A stretch of DNA of 64,000 nt from Actinoplanes philippinensis (lineage in GTDB: Bacteria > Actinomycetota > Actinomycetes > Mycobacteriales > Micromonosporaceae). A program made the position numbers and the translations under genes. The notes beneath the pieces are model-generated. The model made no database searches, was not told the DNA's origin, and was given only the letters and a program-made list of their open reading frames with translations. The stretch is from positions 1-64,000 of the forward strand of contig NZ_FONV01000005.1 in NCBI RefSeq assembly GCF_900113015.1. The letters are read 5' to 3'. This document shows, piece by piece, positions 19,228 to 27,703 of the stretch. Position 1 is the first letter of the stretch. The number at the start of each line of letters is the position of its first letter.

Positions 19228-19565
19228 GCGGTGAGACTCCTGACTCTGGTGGGCAGCACCTGCCCAGTCTACGGAGTGACGCGCGCAACGCCGTGGGTGA
19301 CAGCCGTCGAGCAGCGCCCTCCCCACTCGCAACATCGACGACCACCACCGACTTCCCGCCGCCCAGCTGCCGCGCCCCGCCATCGCCGCGCCCCCGCGCC
19401 GCACCACGCCGTCTCACCGCCGCGCCGCGCCGCCTTCCCGCCGCCCTCGCCGCACCGGCCGCTCCCCCACGCCGCACCGCGCCCTCTCACTGTCGCGCCA
19501 CCACCCCGCGCCGTCCCACCGCCGCGGCCACCACTCCGCGCCGCCCCACCACTCCGTGTCGGCGA
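19228..19565. other. Strand-asymmetric C-rich intergenic segment
   Basis: 338 bases between def and priA without a supported gene. A TAGACT (minus, 19266-19271) may be the def -10 element. From about 19310 to 19560 the plus strand is extremely C-rich, built of short recurring CCGCGCC, CCGCCC and CACCAC words. Open frames here encode only Arg/Pro/Ala strings and are shadows of composition. Confidence 0.6.
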
Positions 19566-21983
19566 TCAGAACAGGTCGGCGGGATCGACCTGGATGCGGA
19601 CCGGCAGGGCGGCCTTGCGGGCGCTGCGCACCCCGGCCGCCTCGTGCAGGGCGTGCGCCAGGTCGGCGGCCCGCGACCGGGTGACCCGCAGCAGCATCCG
19701 TTCCTGCTCGTCGGCGGCCGGGACCGGCCCGAGCACCTCGGCGCCGTCCGGCAGGTGGGCCAGCGACAGCAGCTCGGCCACCGCGGCCGCCTGCCCGGTG
19801 ACGCTGGCCATCCGCGCCGCCGGCGGGAAGCCCAGGTCACGCCGCTCCGCCAGCTCCCGCGCCGCGAACCAGCCCGGATCCCAGCGCAACAGCGCCTGCA
19901 CCGGGGCCAGTGAACCGTCGGCCACCACGACCACCCGCCCGCCCTCGTGTGCCGGCCGGGCCAGGGCCGCCGCGTTCAGCCAGCGGCGCATCGTCTCCTC
20001 GGCGGCCCGCAGGTCGGCACGGCTCAGCAGCGCCCACGTGTCGAGCAGCAGCACCGCCCCGAACCCGCCCTCGGCCAGCGGCTCGGCCCCCGGCGTGGAC
20101 ACCACGACGGCCGGCTCACCGGGCACGTCGGTCAGCACCTGCTCGCGCCCGGACGTCCGCACCGGGAACCCGGGGAACGCGCGCCCCAGCTCCTCGGCCG
20201 TCCGCTTGGCGCCGATCACGGAGGCCCGCAGGCGGCGATCCCGGCAGTTCGGGCACTGGTAATCGGCCGACGCGCGCCCGCACCAGTGACAGACCGGGAC
20301 GTCGCGCGCACCGTGCAGCCCGAGCGGCCCGGAGCAGTGCGGGCAGCGCGCCGGGGTACGGCACTCGATGCACGCCACCGACGGCAGATAACCGCGGCGG
20401 GGCACCTGCACCAGCACCGGGGCCCCGGCCTGAAGCGCCTGCTTGGCTGCCTGCCAGGCGACACTCGGCAGCCGGGCGACGGCCGCACCCGAGTCCCGGG
20501 CCATCTGCAGGTCGTCACCGGTCGGCGTGATCGCCGGCGATCGGCCGCGCAGCACGGCACGGTCGGCGACGATCTCCCGCGCCCAGCGGGTTTCGAGCAA
20601 CAACTGCCCCTCACCGGTACGCGCGAACCCGCCCACCAGCGCCGCACAGTCCGCCAGGCGCGCCCGGGTCAGCAGCACGTCCCGCGCGTGCGGGTACGGC
20701 GCCCGCGGCTCGGCGTGCAGATCGTCCCCGTCGTCCCAGATGACGACGAGCCCCACGTCGGGAACCGGCGCCCACATCGCCGCCCGCGTCCCCACCACCA
20801 CCGGAACCCGCCCCCGCGCCGCCGCCAGGAACCGCCGATAGCGCTCGGACGGCCCCAGCGCCGCGTTGAGCGCGACGTGCAGCCCGTCACCCAGCACGGC
20901 GGTCAGCGCCCGGTCGACCCGATCGAGGTCCCGCGCGTCGGCGACGACGATCACCACCCCGCGCCCGCCCCGCACGGTGGCCGCGGCGGCCTCGGCGATC
21001 CGCGCCGGCCAGTCCTCCCCCGGCAGCGCCGACCAGACGGCCCGCGCCGGCCGGGCGTCCCGCAGCGCCCGCAGATAGGCGGGCCCGGCCGCGTACGAAT
21101 CCCACCCACCGGCCGCCGGCTCCCGGATCCGGCCGGTCTCCCACCGCCCCGCACCCAACGGCGAGATCGGTTGCCGCGAGGCTGCGCCCGGCTCCACCGG
21201 CCCCTCGGCGGGTGAGGCATCCCCGGCCCCCGACGAGGCCCGCCCCGGTGAGGTCGACTCCGACAAGGCCGACCCCGGCGAGATCGGCTCCGGCGAGTCC
21301 AGCACCGACGAGCCCGACTCCAACAAGATCGACTCCGCCGAGTCCAACCCTGACGAGATCGACTCCGCCGAGTCCAGCCCTGACGAGGTCGACTCCGCCG
21401 AGTCCGGCTCAGAGGAGGTCGACTCAGAGGAGGTCGACTCCGCCGAGTCCGGCTCAGAGGAGGTCGGCTCAGAGGAGGTCGACTCCGGCGACGGACTCTC
21501 CGCCCGGACGGTGTCCGGCGACGGACTCTCCGCCCGGACGGGGTCTGGCGACGGACTCTCCGCCGGGACGGGGTCCGGCGCAGTCGCGGACCTCTCGGTC
21601 TGGGACTCGACCCGAGCGTGCCGCGGCGGCACCGCCAGCCGGAGCACATCGGCCAGATTGCCCGCATAACGATCGGCGACAGCGCGGGCCAGGCGCAGGA
21701 TCTCGGGATCGAGGACGCGCTCGGGCGAGACCACCCTCTCCAGATAGGCCAGTCTGCCGCCGTGGTCGGACGACTCGACACGGGCCAGCAGGAATCCGCC
21801 GACCTGCTGGCCGGCGAACCGCACCTTGACCCGCACCCCCGGCTGGGCGGCCTCGTCGTCAGCCGCGGAGACCAGATAGTCGAACGGCCGGTCGAGATGC
21901 GCGAGCGGCATGTCCACACACACTCGCGCGACGGGCAGCCGCTCGGCCGGCTCCCGCTCGCTGCGCGTCCCCTTGGTCCCCAT
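19566..21983 (-). CDS. priA: PriA-like primosomal protein N', helicase motifs degenerate
   Basis: Replication-restart protein of the PriA family, about 805 residues. The N-terminal DNA 3'-end-binding domain (VCVDMPLAHLDRPFDYLVSA) is recognisable. The zinc region near residues 530-575 has four CxxC pairs (CIEC, CPHC, CHWC, CPNC). The Walker A position reads ALPGEDWPARIAEAA, without GKT, and the Walker B/DEAH position reads VVIWDDGDD, so ATP-driven helicase activity is unlikely. This degeneracy is known for actinobacterial PriA. A Ser/Glu/Pro repeat linker occupies about residues 128-248. The start is uncertain: GTG at 22004 is an alternative. Confidence 0.88.
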   Translation of the reverse strand: MGTKGTRSEREPAERLPVARVCVDMPLAHLDRPFDYLVSAADDEAAQPGVRVKVRFAGQQVGGFLLARVESSDHGGRLAYLERVVSPERVLDPEILRLARAVADRYAGNLADVLRLAVPPRHARVESQTERSATAPDPVPAESPSPDPVRAESPSPDTVRAESPSPESTSSEPTSSEPDSAESTSSESTSSEPDSAESTSSGLDSAESISSGLDSAESILLESGSSVLDSPEPISPGSALSESTSPGRASSGAGDASPAEGPVEPGAASRQPISPLGAGRWETGRIREPAAGGWDSYAAGPAYLRALRDARPARAVWSALPGEDWPARIAEAAAATVRGGRGVVIVVADARDLDRVDRALTAVLGDGLHVALNAALGPSERYRRFLAAARGRVPVVVGTRAAMWAPVPDVGLVVIWDDGDDLHAEPRAPYPHARDVLLTRARLADCAALVGGFARTGEGQLLLETRWAREIVADRAVLRGRSPAITPTGDDLQMARDSGAAVARLPSVAWQAAKQALQAGAPVLVQVPRRGYLPSVACIECRTPARCPHCSGPLGLHGARDVPVCHWCGRASADYQCPNCRDRRLRASVIGAKRTAEELGRAFPGFPVRTSGREQVLTDVPGEPAVVVSTPGAEPLAEGGFGAVLLLDTWALLSRADLRAAEETMRRWLNAAALARPAHEGGRVVVVADGSLAPVQALLRWDPGWFAARELAERRDLGFPPAARMASVTGQAAAVAELLSLAHLPDGAEVLGPVPAADEQERMLLRVTRSRAADLAHALHEAAGVRSARKAALPVRIQVDPADLF
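21240..21600 (-). repeat. Ser/Glu/Asp/Pro repeat linker inside priA
   Basis: In-frame short repeats encode decapeptide-like units such as DSAESTSSGL, DSAESISSGL and DSAESILLES, plus SPSPDPVRAE/SPSPDTVRAE. At DNA level GACTCCGCCGAGTCC-type and TCAGAGGAGGTC blocks recur. The tract joins the N-terminal DNA-binding domain to the degenerate helicase core and is probably disordered and length-variable. Confidence 0.8.
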
Positions 21984-22106
21984 CGCCGAACATTCTGCCC
22001 GCACCCTCTGACATTTCCGCCCGCCCCGGGCCCGGCCACGCCCCTGGCCGCCCCCGGCACCGGGATCCCGGGCGATCTCCCCCCTCAGTGAGGACAGGGA
22101 ACGCGA

Positions 22107-22673
22107 TCAATGGGTGAGGCAGGTCACCGTCCGGGCGCGGAGGTCGATCTCGACGATGTCGGGGAAGCGGAGGTCGGCCCAGAAGCGGGCCGGATCGGTC
22201 GCCAGCTCGTACCGGCTCGCCATCCACACGGTCGGCGCCAGGCCGTGGGTGCCGATGACCAGGGTCCGGTTCTGTTCGGCGGCGGCGGCCGCGTGGCGTA
22301 CCACCGCGGCGTCGAACCGCTCGATCACCTGATCGCGCGGCTCCCACCCGTCGGGGCACTCCCCTCGCGCGTAGGCCTGCGCGGCCGAGTGGTAACCCTT
22401 CTCGTCGGTGAACCACACGTGCGGCCGATGCACCTCGGCGAGGCCCGCGTCCCGGACCACCCGCTGTGCGCCGGCGATCTCCTGCATGGTCTGCGCGGCC
22501 TTCGGCTCGGTGCTGGCCACGTAGTAGGCCGGATGGCAGACGTGCAACCGCATCAGGCGGGCCGCGACCCGGCTCTCCTGTGCCAGCTGCCACTGCTCCG
22601 ACGGCACGTCCGGATCGACGGCCGGCATCGCATGCCGGACCACGATCACCCGCTCGCCCTGAACACCCGTCAT
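22107..22673 (-). CDS. Histidine phosphatase family protein
   Basis: 188-residue member of the histidine phosphatase (phosphoglycerate mutase-like) superfamily. The phospho-acceptor motif is VIVVRHAMP, a little degenerate from RHG. The second catalytic histidine lies in VIGTHGLAPTVW. It is likely a small-molecule or protein phosphatase with unknown substrate. I chose ATG 22673 right before the core strand; ATG 22712 is an alternative. The two candidate starts lack strong ribosome-binding sites. It is encoded between metK and priA. Confidence 0.75.
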   Translation of the reverse strand: MTGVQGERVIVVRHAMPAVDPDVPSEQWQLAQESRVAARLMRLHVCHPAYYVASTEPKAAQTMQEIAGAQRVVRDAGLAEVHRPHVWFTDEKGYHSAAQAYARGECPDGWEPRDQVIERFDAAVVRHAAAAAEQNRTLVIGTHGLAPTVWMASRYELATDPARFWADLRFPDIVEIDLRARTVTCLTH

Positions 22674-22808
22674 CACGGAAGCGTAAGCGCCTTCACCACC
22701 CCTGACTGTCATGCGAACGAACACGCATTTGCGACGCCCGCGGATCATCGGAGGGCCGGCTTCCCCCGCGATCCGGCGGCTCGCCACCGTCAGAGGGCGC
22801 AGACACGG

Positions 22809-22840
22809 CGAGGCGCCCACCCCCAGGGGCGGGCGCCTCG
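22809..22840 (-). terminator. metK terminator hairpin
   Basis: A 10-bp perfect inverted repeat (22809-22818 with 22831-22840) with a further CCCC/GGGG pairing in the loop lies 14 bases past the metK stop. There is no T-run. Confidence 0.65.
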
Positions 22841-22853
22841 GCGAAACGAACCG

Positions 22854-24044
22854 TCAGGACGCGGCGTTCTTCAGGTCGGCCGCGCGGTCGGTGCTCTCCC
22901 ACTTGAGCTCCGGCAGCTCACGGCCGAAGTGGCCGTACGCTGCGGTCTGCTGGTAGATCGGGCGCAGCAGGTCGAGGTCGCGGATGATCGCGGCCGGGCG
23001 CAGGTCGAAGACCTCCTTGACGGCCTTCTCGATCCGCTCGACCGGCACGGTCTCGGTGCCGAACGTCTCGACGAACAGGCTGACCGGGTGCGCCTTGCCG
23101 ATGGCGTAGGCGACCTGGATCTCGCAGCGCTCGGCGAGGCCGGCGGCGACGACGTTCTTGGCGACCCAGCGCGTCGCGTACGCCGCGGAACGGTCGACCT
23201 TGGACGGGTCCTTGCCGGAGAAGGCGCCGCCACCGTGACGGGCGTAGCCGCCGTAGGTGTCGACGATGATCTTGCGACCGGTGAGGCCGGCGTCACCCAT
23301 CGGGCCGCCGATCTCGAAGCGGCCGGTCGGGTTGACCAGCAGCCGGTAGCCCTCGGTGTCGAGGCCGAGGCTCTCCAGCTCGGGCGCGATCACGTGCTCG
23401 CGGACGTCCGGGGTGAGCAGCGACTCGAGCGAGATGTCGGCGGCGTGCTGCGACGAGACGACGACGGTGTCGAGGCGGACGGGACGGAACCCGTCGTACT
23501 CGATGGTGACCTGGGTCTTGCCGTCGGGGCGCAGGTAGGGGATCGTGCCGTCCTTGCGCGCGGCGGACAGGCGGCGGGCCAGCCGGTGCGCGAGCGCGAT
23601 CGGCAGCGGCATCAGCTCAGGCGTCTCCGAGCAGGCGAAGCCGAACATCATGCCCTGGTCGCCGGCGCCCTGGCTGTCCAGCGAGTCGCCGGCCTCACCC
23701 TCGCGCTGCTCGATGGCGGTGTCGACACCCTGCGCGATGTCCGGCGACTGGGAGCCGATGGAGACGCTCACGCCGCAGGAGGCGCCGTCGAAGCCCTTCT
23801 TCGACGAGTCGTAACCGATCTTCAGGATCGTGTCGCGGACGATGCTGGGAATGTCGGCGTAGGCCTGCGTGGTGACCTCACCCGCCACGTGCACCTGGCC
23901 GGTGGTGATCAGGGTCTCCACCGCGACGCGGCTACGCGGGTCCTGGGCGAGCAGAGCGTCGAGAATCCCGTCGCTGATCTGGTCAGCGATCTTGTCCGGG
24001 TGGCCTTCCGTGACCGACTCGGAGGTGAACAGGCGGCGTGCCAC
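22854..24044 (-). CDS. metK: S-adenosylmethionine synthetase
   Basis: Makes SAM from methionine and ATP. From GTG 24044 (GAGGAG ribosome-binding site) the protein is 396 residues, beginning [19 protein letters not shown], whose His and Asp bind ATP and Mg. [16 protein letters not shown] and [16 protein letters not shown] (the phosphate loop) are also intact. The nine-residue upstream extension is rejected. It follows coaBC by 60 bases in the rpoZ-coaBC-metK arrangement common in actinobacteria. Confidence 0.97.
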   Translation of the reverse strand: MARRLFTSESVTEGHPDKIADQISDGILDALLAQDPRSRVAVETLITTGQVHVAGEVTTQAYADIPSIVRDTILKIGYDSSKKGFDGASCGVSVSIGSQSPDIAQGVDTAIEQREGEAGDSLDSQGAGDQGMMFGFACSETPELMPLPIALAHRLARRLSAARKDGTIPYLRPDGKTQVTIEYDGFRPVRLDTVVVSSQHAADISLESLLTPDVREHVIAPELESLGLDTEGYRLLVNPTGRFEIGGPMGDAGLTGRKIIVDTYGGYARHGGGAFSGKDPSKVDRSAAYATRWVAKNVVAAGLAERCEIQVAYAIGKAHPVSLFVETFGTETVPVERIEKAVKEVFDLRPAAIIRDLDLLRPIYQQTAAYGHFGRELPELKWESTDRAADLKNAAS

Positions 24045-24104
24045 GGTGCTCCTCAGATTTGTCGAATACAACGTAACGCGGAAGTGTAGCCAGAGTCGCC
24101 GGGG

Positions 24105-25307
24105 CTACCGGACCTGGGCTTCCAGGCGAGCGGCGACTTGATCCAAAATCATATCGGCCACATCGTCTTTGGGTAGTTCCCCGTGAGTGGCGGTGAAGCC
24201 GTCCGCCCCCAGCAGGGTGACCGTGTTGCGGTCCTGCCCGAACACCAGATCAGGGCCGACCTCATTGACGACGATCAGGTCCGCGCGCTTGCGGGCGAGC
24301 TTGCCGCGGGCGTTCTCCAGAGCGTCGTGGGTCTCGGCCGCGAAGGCGACGAGGATCTGGCCGGGGCGCTTGGCGGCGCCCAGTTCGGCGGCGATGTCCG
24401 GGTTCGTGACCAGGGTGATCGGGGCGGGCGTACCGTCGTCGGTCTTCTTGATCTTCTGCTCGGCGACCGTCGCCGGCCGGAAGTCGGCCGGCGCCGCCGC
24501 CATCACGACGACGTCGGCGGAGGCGGCCGCCTCGACGGTGGCCTTGCGCAGCTCCTCGGTGGTGCCGACCCGCACGATGTCCACCCCGGCGGGGTCGGGC
24601 AGCGACACGTTCGCCGAGACGAGGGTCACTCGCGCGCCGCGGGCGGCCGCGACCCGGGCCAGCGCGTAGCCCTGTTTGCCGGAGGACCGGTTGCCCAGGA
24701 AACGGACCGGATCGAGCGGCTCCCGCGTGCCGCCCGCGGTGACCACCACATGACGGCCGGCAAGATCAGGATCAAGACCGCGGCGGAGTACGCGCAGAGC
24801 CGTCTCGAAGATCGCGGACGGCTCCGGCAGCCGCCCCTTGCCGGTGTCCTTGCCGGTCAGGCGCCCGACCGCGGGCTCGATCACGATCGCCCCGCGGGAC
24901 CGCAGGGTCGCCACGTTGGCCCGGGTGGCCGCACTTTCCCACATCTCGGTGTGCATGGCCGGCGCGTAGACCACCGGGCACGTGGCGGTGAGCAGCGTGT
25001 TGGTGAGCAGGTCGTCGGCGATGCCGTGGGCGGCCTTGGCCAGCAGGTCGGCGGTGGCCGGCGCGACCACGACCAGCTCGGCGGCCCGGCCGATCCGCAC
25101 GTGCGGCACCTCGTGCACGTCGTCCCAGACGCCGGTGGCGACCGGCCGCCCGGACAGCGCCGCCCAGGTGGGCTCACCGACGAACCGGAGCGCCGCATCG
25201 GTCGGGACGACCCGCACGCCGTGGCCGGACTCGGTGAACAGCCGCAGCAGCTCGCACGCCTTGTAGGCGGCGATCCCCCCGCCCACGCCCAGCACGATCT
25301 CGGTCAC
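24105..25307 (-). CDS. coaBC: CoaBC: phosphopantothenoylcysteine synthetase/decarboxylase
   Basis: Bifunctional coenzyme A enzyme, 400 residues from GTG 25307 (GGAGGAAG ribosome-binding site). The N-terminal flavin decarboxylase (CoaC) has LGVGGGIAAYKACELLR and APAMHTEMWES. The C-terminal synthetase (CoaB) has TAGGTREPLDPVRFLGNRSS and a NPDIAAELG-type segment. The 45-residue upstream frame overlaps the rpoZ terminator region and is rejected. Confidence 0.96.
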   Translation of the reverse strand: MTEIVLGVGGGIAAYKACELLRLFTESGHGVRVVPTDAALRFVGEPTWAALSGRPVATGVWDDVHEVPHVRIGRAAELVVVAPATADLLAKAAHGIADDLLTNTLLTATCPVVYAPAMHTEMWESAATRANVATLRSRGAIVIEPAVGRLTGKDTGKGRLPEPSAIFETALRVLRRGLDPDLAGRHVVVTAGGTREPLDPVRFLGNRSSGKQGYALARVAAARGARVTLVSANVSLPDPAGVDIVRVGTTEELRKATVEAAASADVVVMAAAPADFRPATVAEQKIKKTDDGTPAPITLVTNPDIAAELGAAKRPGQILVAFAAETHDALENARGKLARKRADLIVVNEVGPDLVFGQDRNTVTLLGADGFTATHGELPKDDVADMILDQVAARLEAQVR

Positions 25308-25405
25308 AGCCACCACTTCCTCCCCTGTCCGCCGATCACCCAGCCACCGCGACCCACCGTGACGTGGGGTGTCCGGGGACTCGGCCCCCGGAGCAGAAAC
25401 GCGGA

Positions 25406-25442
25406 GTGCCCCCGGTTCGCGCTGTCCGCGAACAGAGGGCAC
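25406..25442 (-). terminator. Two-part hairpin after rpoZ
   Basis: Inverted repeats GTGCCC/GGGCAC (25406-25411 with 25437-25442) and GTTCGC/GCGAAC (25415-25420 with 25428-25433) stack across a 3x3 internal loop, 14 bases past the rpoZ stop. It probably limits read-through into coaBC. Confidence 0.6.
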
Positions 25443-25456
25443 CCGGGCAGTCGACC

Positions 25457-25720
25457 TTACGGGTTGTCAGTCGCCTCGGCGGTCAGCAGGCCTGCGTTGA
25501 TCTCGCGCATGGCGATCGAGAGCGGCTTCTCCTGCGGAGTGGTCTCGACCAGCGGGCCGACATACTCCAGGAGGCCCTCACCGAGCTGGCTGTAGTAGGC
25601 GTTGACCTGGCGGGCGCGCTTGGCCGCGAAGATCACCAGCGAGTACTTCGACGAGGTCTTGTCGAGCAGCTCGTCGATCGGCGGGTTGGTGATGCCTTCG
25701 GGGTTCGCGATGGTTCCCAC
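25457..25720 (-). CDS. rpoZ: RNA polymerase omega subunit
   Basis: Omega helps assemble and stabilise RNA polymerase by clamping the beta' subunit. The 87 residues include the conserved [20 protein letters not shown] and RARQVNAY segments and the [13 protein letters not shown] helix. Start is GTG 25720. It lies 11 bases after gmk, the usual gmk-rpoZ pair. Confidence 0.96.
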   Translation of the reverse strand: MGTIANPEGITNPPIDELLDKTSSKYSLVIFAAKRARQVNAYYSQLGEGLLEYVGPLVETTPQEKPLSIAMREINAGLLTAEATDNP

Positions 25721-25731
25721 GTGGTAAATCC

Positions 25732-26325
25732 TTAATGCTCGTGTGCCAGGTATAACGAACCGAGCAATCCTACCAGCTCATCAGCCGCACGCTCGACGAA
25801 GTCGTTCACGACGGTGACGTCGAACTCGGACTCGGCCGCCAGCTCCTCGTCGGCGTGCGCGAGGCGGCGCTTGATCGTCTCCTCGTCGTCGGTCCCCCGG
25901 CCGATGAGACGGCGCTGGAGCTCCTCGACGCTCGGTGGGGCCAGGAAGACCAGCTGAGCCTTCGGCATGGCCGCACGGACCTGGCGGGCGCCCTGAAGGT
26001 CGATCTTCAGCAAAACGGGCCGGCCCTGATGGAGCCAGCCCTCGACCTGCGCCCGGGGCGTCCCGTAAAGGTTGCCCGCGAACTCCGCCCACTCCAGCAG
26101 CTGATTTCCGTCGATCAGTCGCTGGAACTCGGACCTGGTCACGAAGTGATAATGCTCGCCGTCGGTCTCGTAGTCGCGTTTCTTGCGTGTTGTCACCGAC
26201 ACCGAGAGTTTGATCCACGGCGAGCGCAGCCGGATCAGCTCGATCACACTGTCCTTCCCGACCCCCGAGGGGCCGGAAAGAACGGTGAGGCGGGCCTCCG
26301 GCTGCGCGTCGTCATCCATGCTCAC
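25732..26325 (-). CDS. gmk: Guanylate kinase
   Basis: Phosphorylates GMP to GDP. The 197 residues have the P-loop [17 protein letters not shown], the GMP-binding [20 protein letters not shown] segment and the [17 protein letters not shown] lid region ([17 protein letters not shown]). The start is GTG 26325 with a second in-frame ATG two codons on; both are plausible. It follows mihF by 26 bases. Confidence 0.96.
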   Translation of the reverse strand: MSMDDDAQPEARLTVLSGPSGVGKDSVIELIRLRSPWIKLSVSVTTRKKRDYETDGEHYHFVTRSEFQRLIDGNQLLEWAEFAGNLYGTPRAQVEGWLHQGRPVLLKIDLQGARQVRAAMPKAQLVFLAPPSVEELQRRLIGRGTDDEETIKRRLAHADEELAAESEFDVTVVNDFVERAADELVGLLGSLYLAHEH

Positions 26326-26351
26326 GGCTCATTCCTACACGAGCCGATGAG

Positions 26352-26669
26352 TCAGTTCGCAGCGAACTCCCCCAGGAGGGCCTTGCGCTGCTGGTCGCCG
26401 AGACCCCGGAGCCGGCGGCTCTCGGCGATCTTCAGCTTCTCCATGATCTGGGTCGCGCGGATCTTGCCGATGCCCGGCAGCGCCTGAAGCACGGCCGAAA
26501 CCTTCAGCTTGCCGACGACCTCGTCAGCCTCCGCGCGCTCGAGCACGGCGGCGAGGGTGGTCTTGCCGGACTTGAGCTGTTCCTTCAGCTCAGCCCGAGC
26601 CTTGCGAACTTCCGCGGCCTTCTCCAGCGCAGCAGCACGCTGTTCGGGGCTCAATGACGGGAGCGGCAC
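26352..26669 (-). CDS. mihF: Integration host factor, actinobacterial type
   Basis: 105-residue nucleoid-associated DNA-binding protein of the mIHF family, essential in mycobacteria and unrelated to enteric IHF. It has a long N-terminal helix (SPEQRAAALEKAAEVRKAR) and a helix-two-turn-helix domain (VSAVLQALPGIGKIRATQIM), then a basic end (ESRRLRGLGDQQRKALL). Start is GTG 26669 with a GAGGAG ribosome-binding site. It stands directly upstream of gmk. A promoter with a palindrome lies about 100 bases upstream. Confidence 0.95.
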   Translation of the reverse strand: MPLPSLSPEQRAAALEKAAEVRKARAELKEQLKSGKTTLAAVLERAEADEVVGKLKVSAVLQALPGIGKIRATQIMEKLKIAESRRLRGLGDQQRKALLGEFAAN

Positions 26670-26757
26670 CAGTTCTCCTCAGGTCCCTGAGCGGCGGTAG
26701 TTCAATACCGGCGCTTCTGTGAAACGTGGTGTGCCATGGAACCGAAGGGGCATATGG

Positions 26758-26773
26758 TTCCCGGCGCCGGGAA
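26758..26773 (-). promoter_or_regulatory. Perfect 16-bp palindrome at mihF transcription start
   Basis: TTCCCGGCGCCGGGAA is perfectly self-complementary. It begins at the downstream edge of the mihF -10 element and covers the predicted transcription start, a typical repressor position. The binding protein is unknown. Confidence 0.5.
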
Positions 26774-26801
26774 AACTAGCGGTCAAACCGGGTTTCGGCA
26801 A
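26773..26801 (-). promoter_or_regulatory. Predicted mihF promoter
   Basis: Read on the minus strand, TTGCCG (26796-26801) and TAGTTT (26773-26778) are separated by 17 bases, a good sigma-70-like pair. Transcription would begin near 26766, giving an approximately 100-nt leader. It suggests mihF-gmk-rpoZ can be expressed apart from the pyr genes. Confidence 0.55.
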
Positions 26802-26852
26802 CGTGGGGGTACCCCCGCGCCGCCTCATCCGGAGCCTGGTAAGCAGGCCGTT

Positions 26853-27683
26853 TCACCCGAGCGCGGCTCGCACGCCGGCCAGAACGCGGTCCGTCGCGGC
26901 CCGCAGATCGGCGATCTCCGGGCCCGCGGCGAGAACCTCGCGTGAGTACGACGGCAACACGTTGTGAAGGCTCTCACCGAAGACGGCTCGCAGGTCATCA
27001 GGGGTTCCGCCCTGCGCTCCGAGGCCCGGCGCGAGCAGCGGCCCGTTGATCTTCGAGAGATCGTGACCGGTCTCGCCGATCGTCGCGCCGACCACGAGGC
27101 CGAGGCTTCCGAGCGGCTGCACACCCGCGTTGACCTGGGAAATCTCATCGATCACGGTTTGCGCCACAGTTTTTCCACCGGCTCCGACGGCATGCTGGAC
27201 GGTCGGTCCCTCGGGGTTCGAGGTGAGCGCCAGAACGAAGACGCCACCCCCGTGAGCGGCCGCCGAGTCGAACGCCGGCTGCAGAGAGCCGACTCCGAGA
27301 TAGGGACTCACGGTAATCGCATCAGCACACAGAGTACTCGCTGGATTCAGGTACGCGTCGGCGTACGCGGCCATCGTCGAGCCGATGTCGCCACGTTTCA
27401 CGTCGAGCAGGACAAGCGCGCCGGCCTCACGCGACTGTCGGATAGTTGACTCAAGAACCGCGACGCCGCGTGACCCAAATCTCTCAAAAAAAGCTGACTG
27501 TGGCTTCAGAACAGCCACCCGATCGGCCAGTGCGTCGACGACCGTACGGGCGAAGCGTTCGAGGCCGGAGATGTCGTCGGGCAGGCCCCAGCGGGCCAGA
27601 AGCGAGGCGTGCGGATCGATCCCGACGCACAGCGGACCACGCTCCGCAACCGCCGCGTGCAGTCGTTCGCCGAAGGTTTCCAT
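26853..27683 (-). CDS. pyrF: Orotidine 5'-phosphate decarboxylase
   Basis: Last step of UMP synthesis. The 276 residues are of the longer type found in actinobacteria, with substrate residues in LCVGIDPH near the N-terminus and the catalytic LLDVKRGDIGSTMAAYADAY. Start ATG 27683. It comes 20 bases after bioA, at the end of the pyr gene run. Confidence 0.95.
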   Translation of the reverse strand: METFGERLHAAVAERGPLCVGIDPHASLLARWGLPDDISGLERFARTVVDALADRVAVLKPQSAFFERFGSRGVAVLESTIRQSREAGALVLLDVKRGDIGSTMAAYADAYLNPASTLCADAITVSPYLGVGSLQPAFDSAAAHGGGVFVLALTSNPEGPTVQHAVGAGGKTVAQTVIDEISQVNAGVQPLGSLGLVVGATIGETGHDLSKINGPLLAPGLGAQGGTPDDLRAVFGESLHNVLPSYSREVLAAGPEIADLRAATDRVLAGVRAALG

Positions 27684-27703
27684 GAACTTCTCACTCTCCC
27701 GTG

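Noticed and set aside
19293-19913. 206-residue plus-strand frame between def and priA
   Set aside because: Its product is Arg/Pro/Ala low complexity generated by the C-rich tract, and it overlaps priA antisense.
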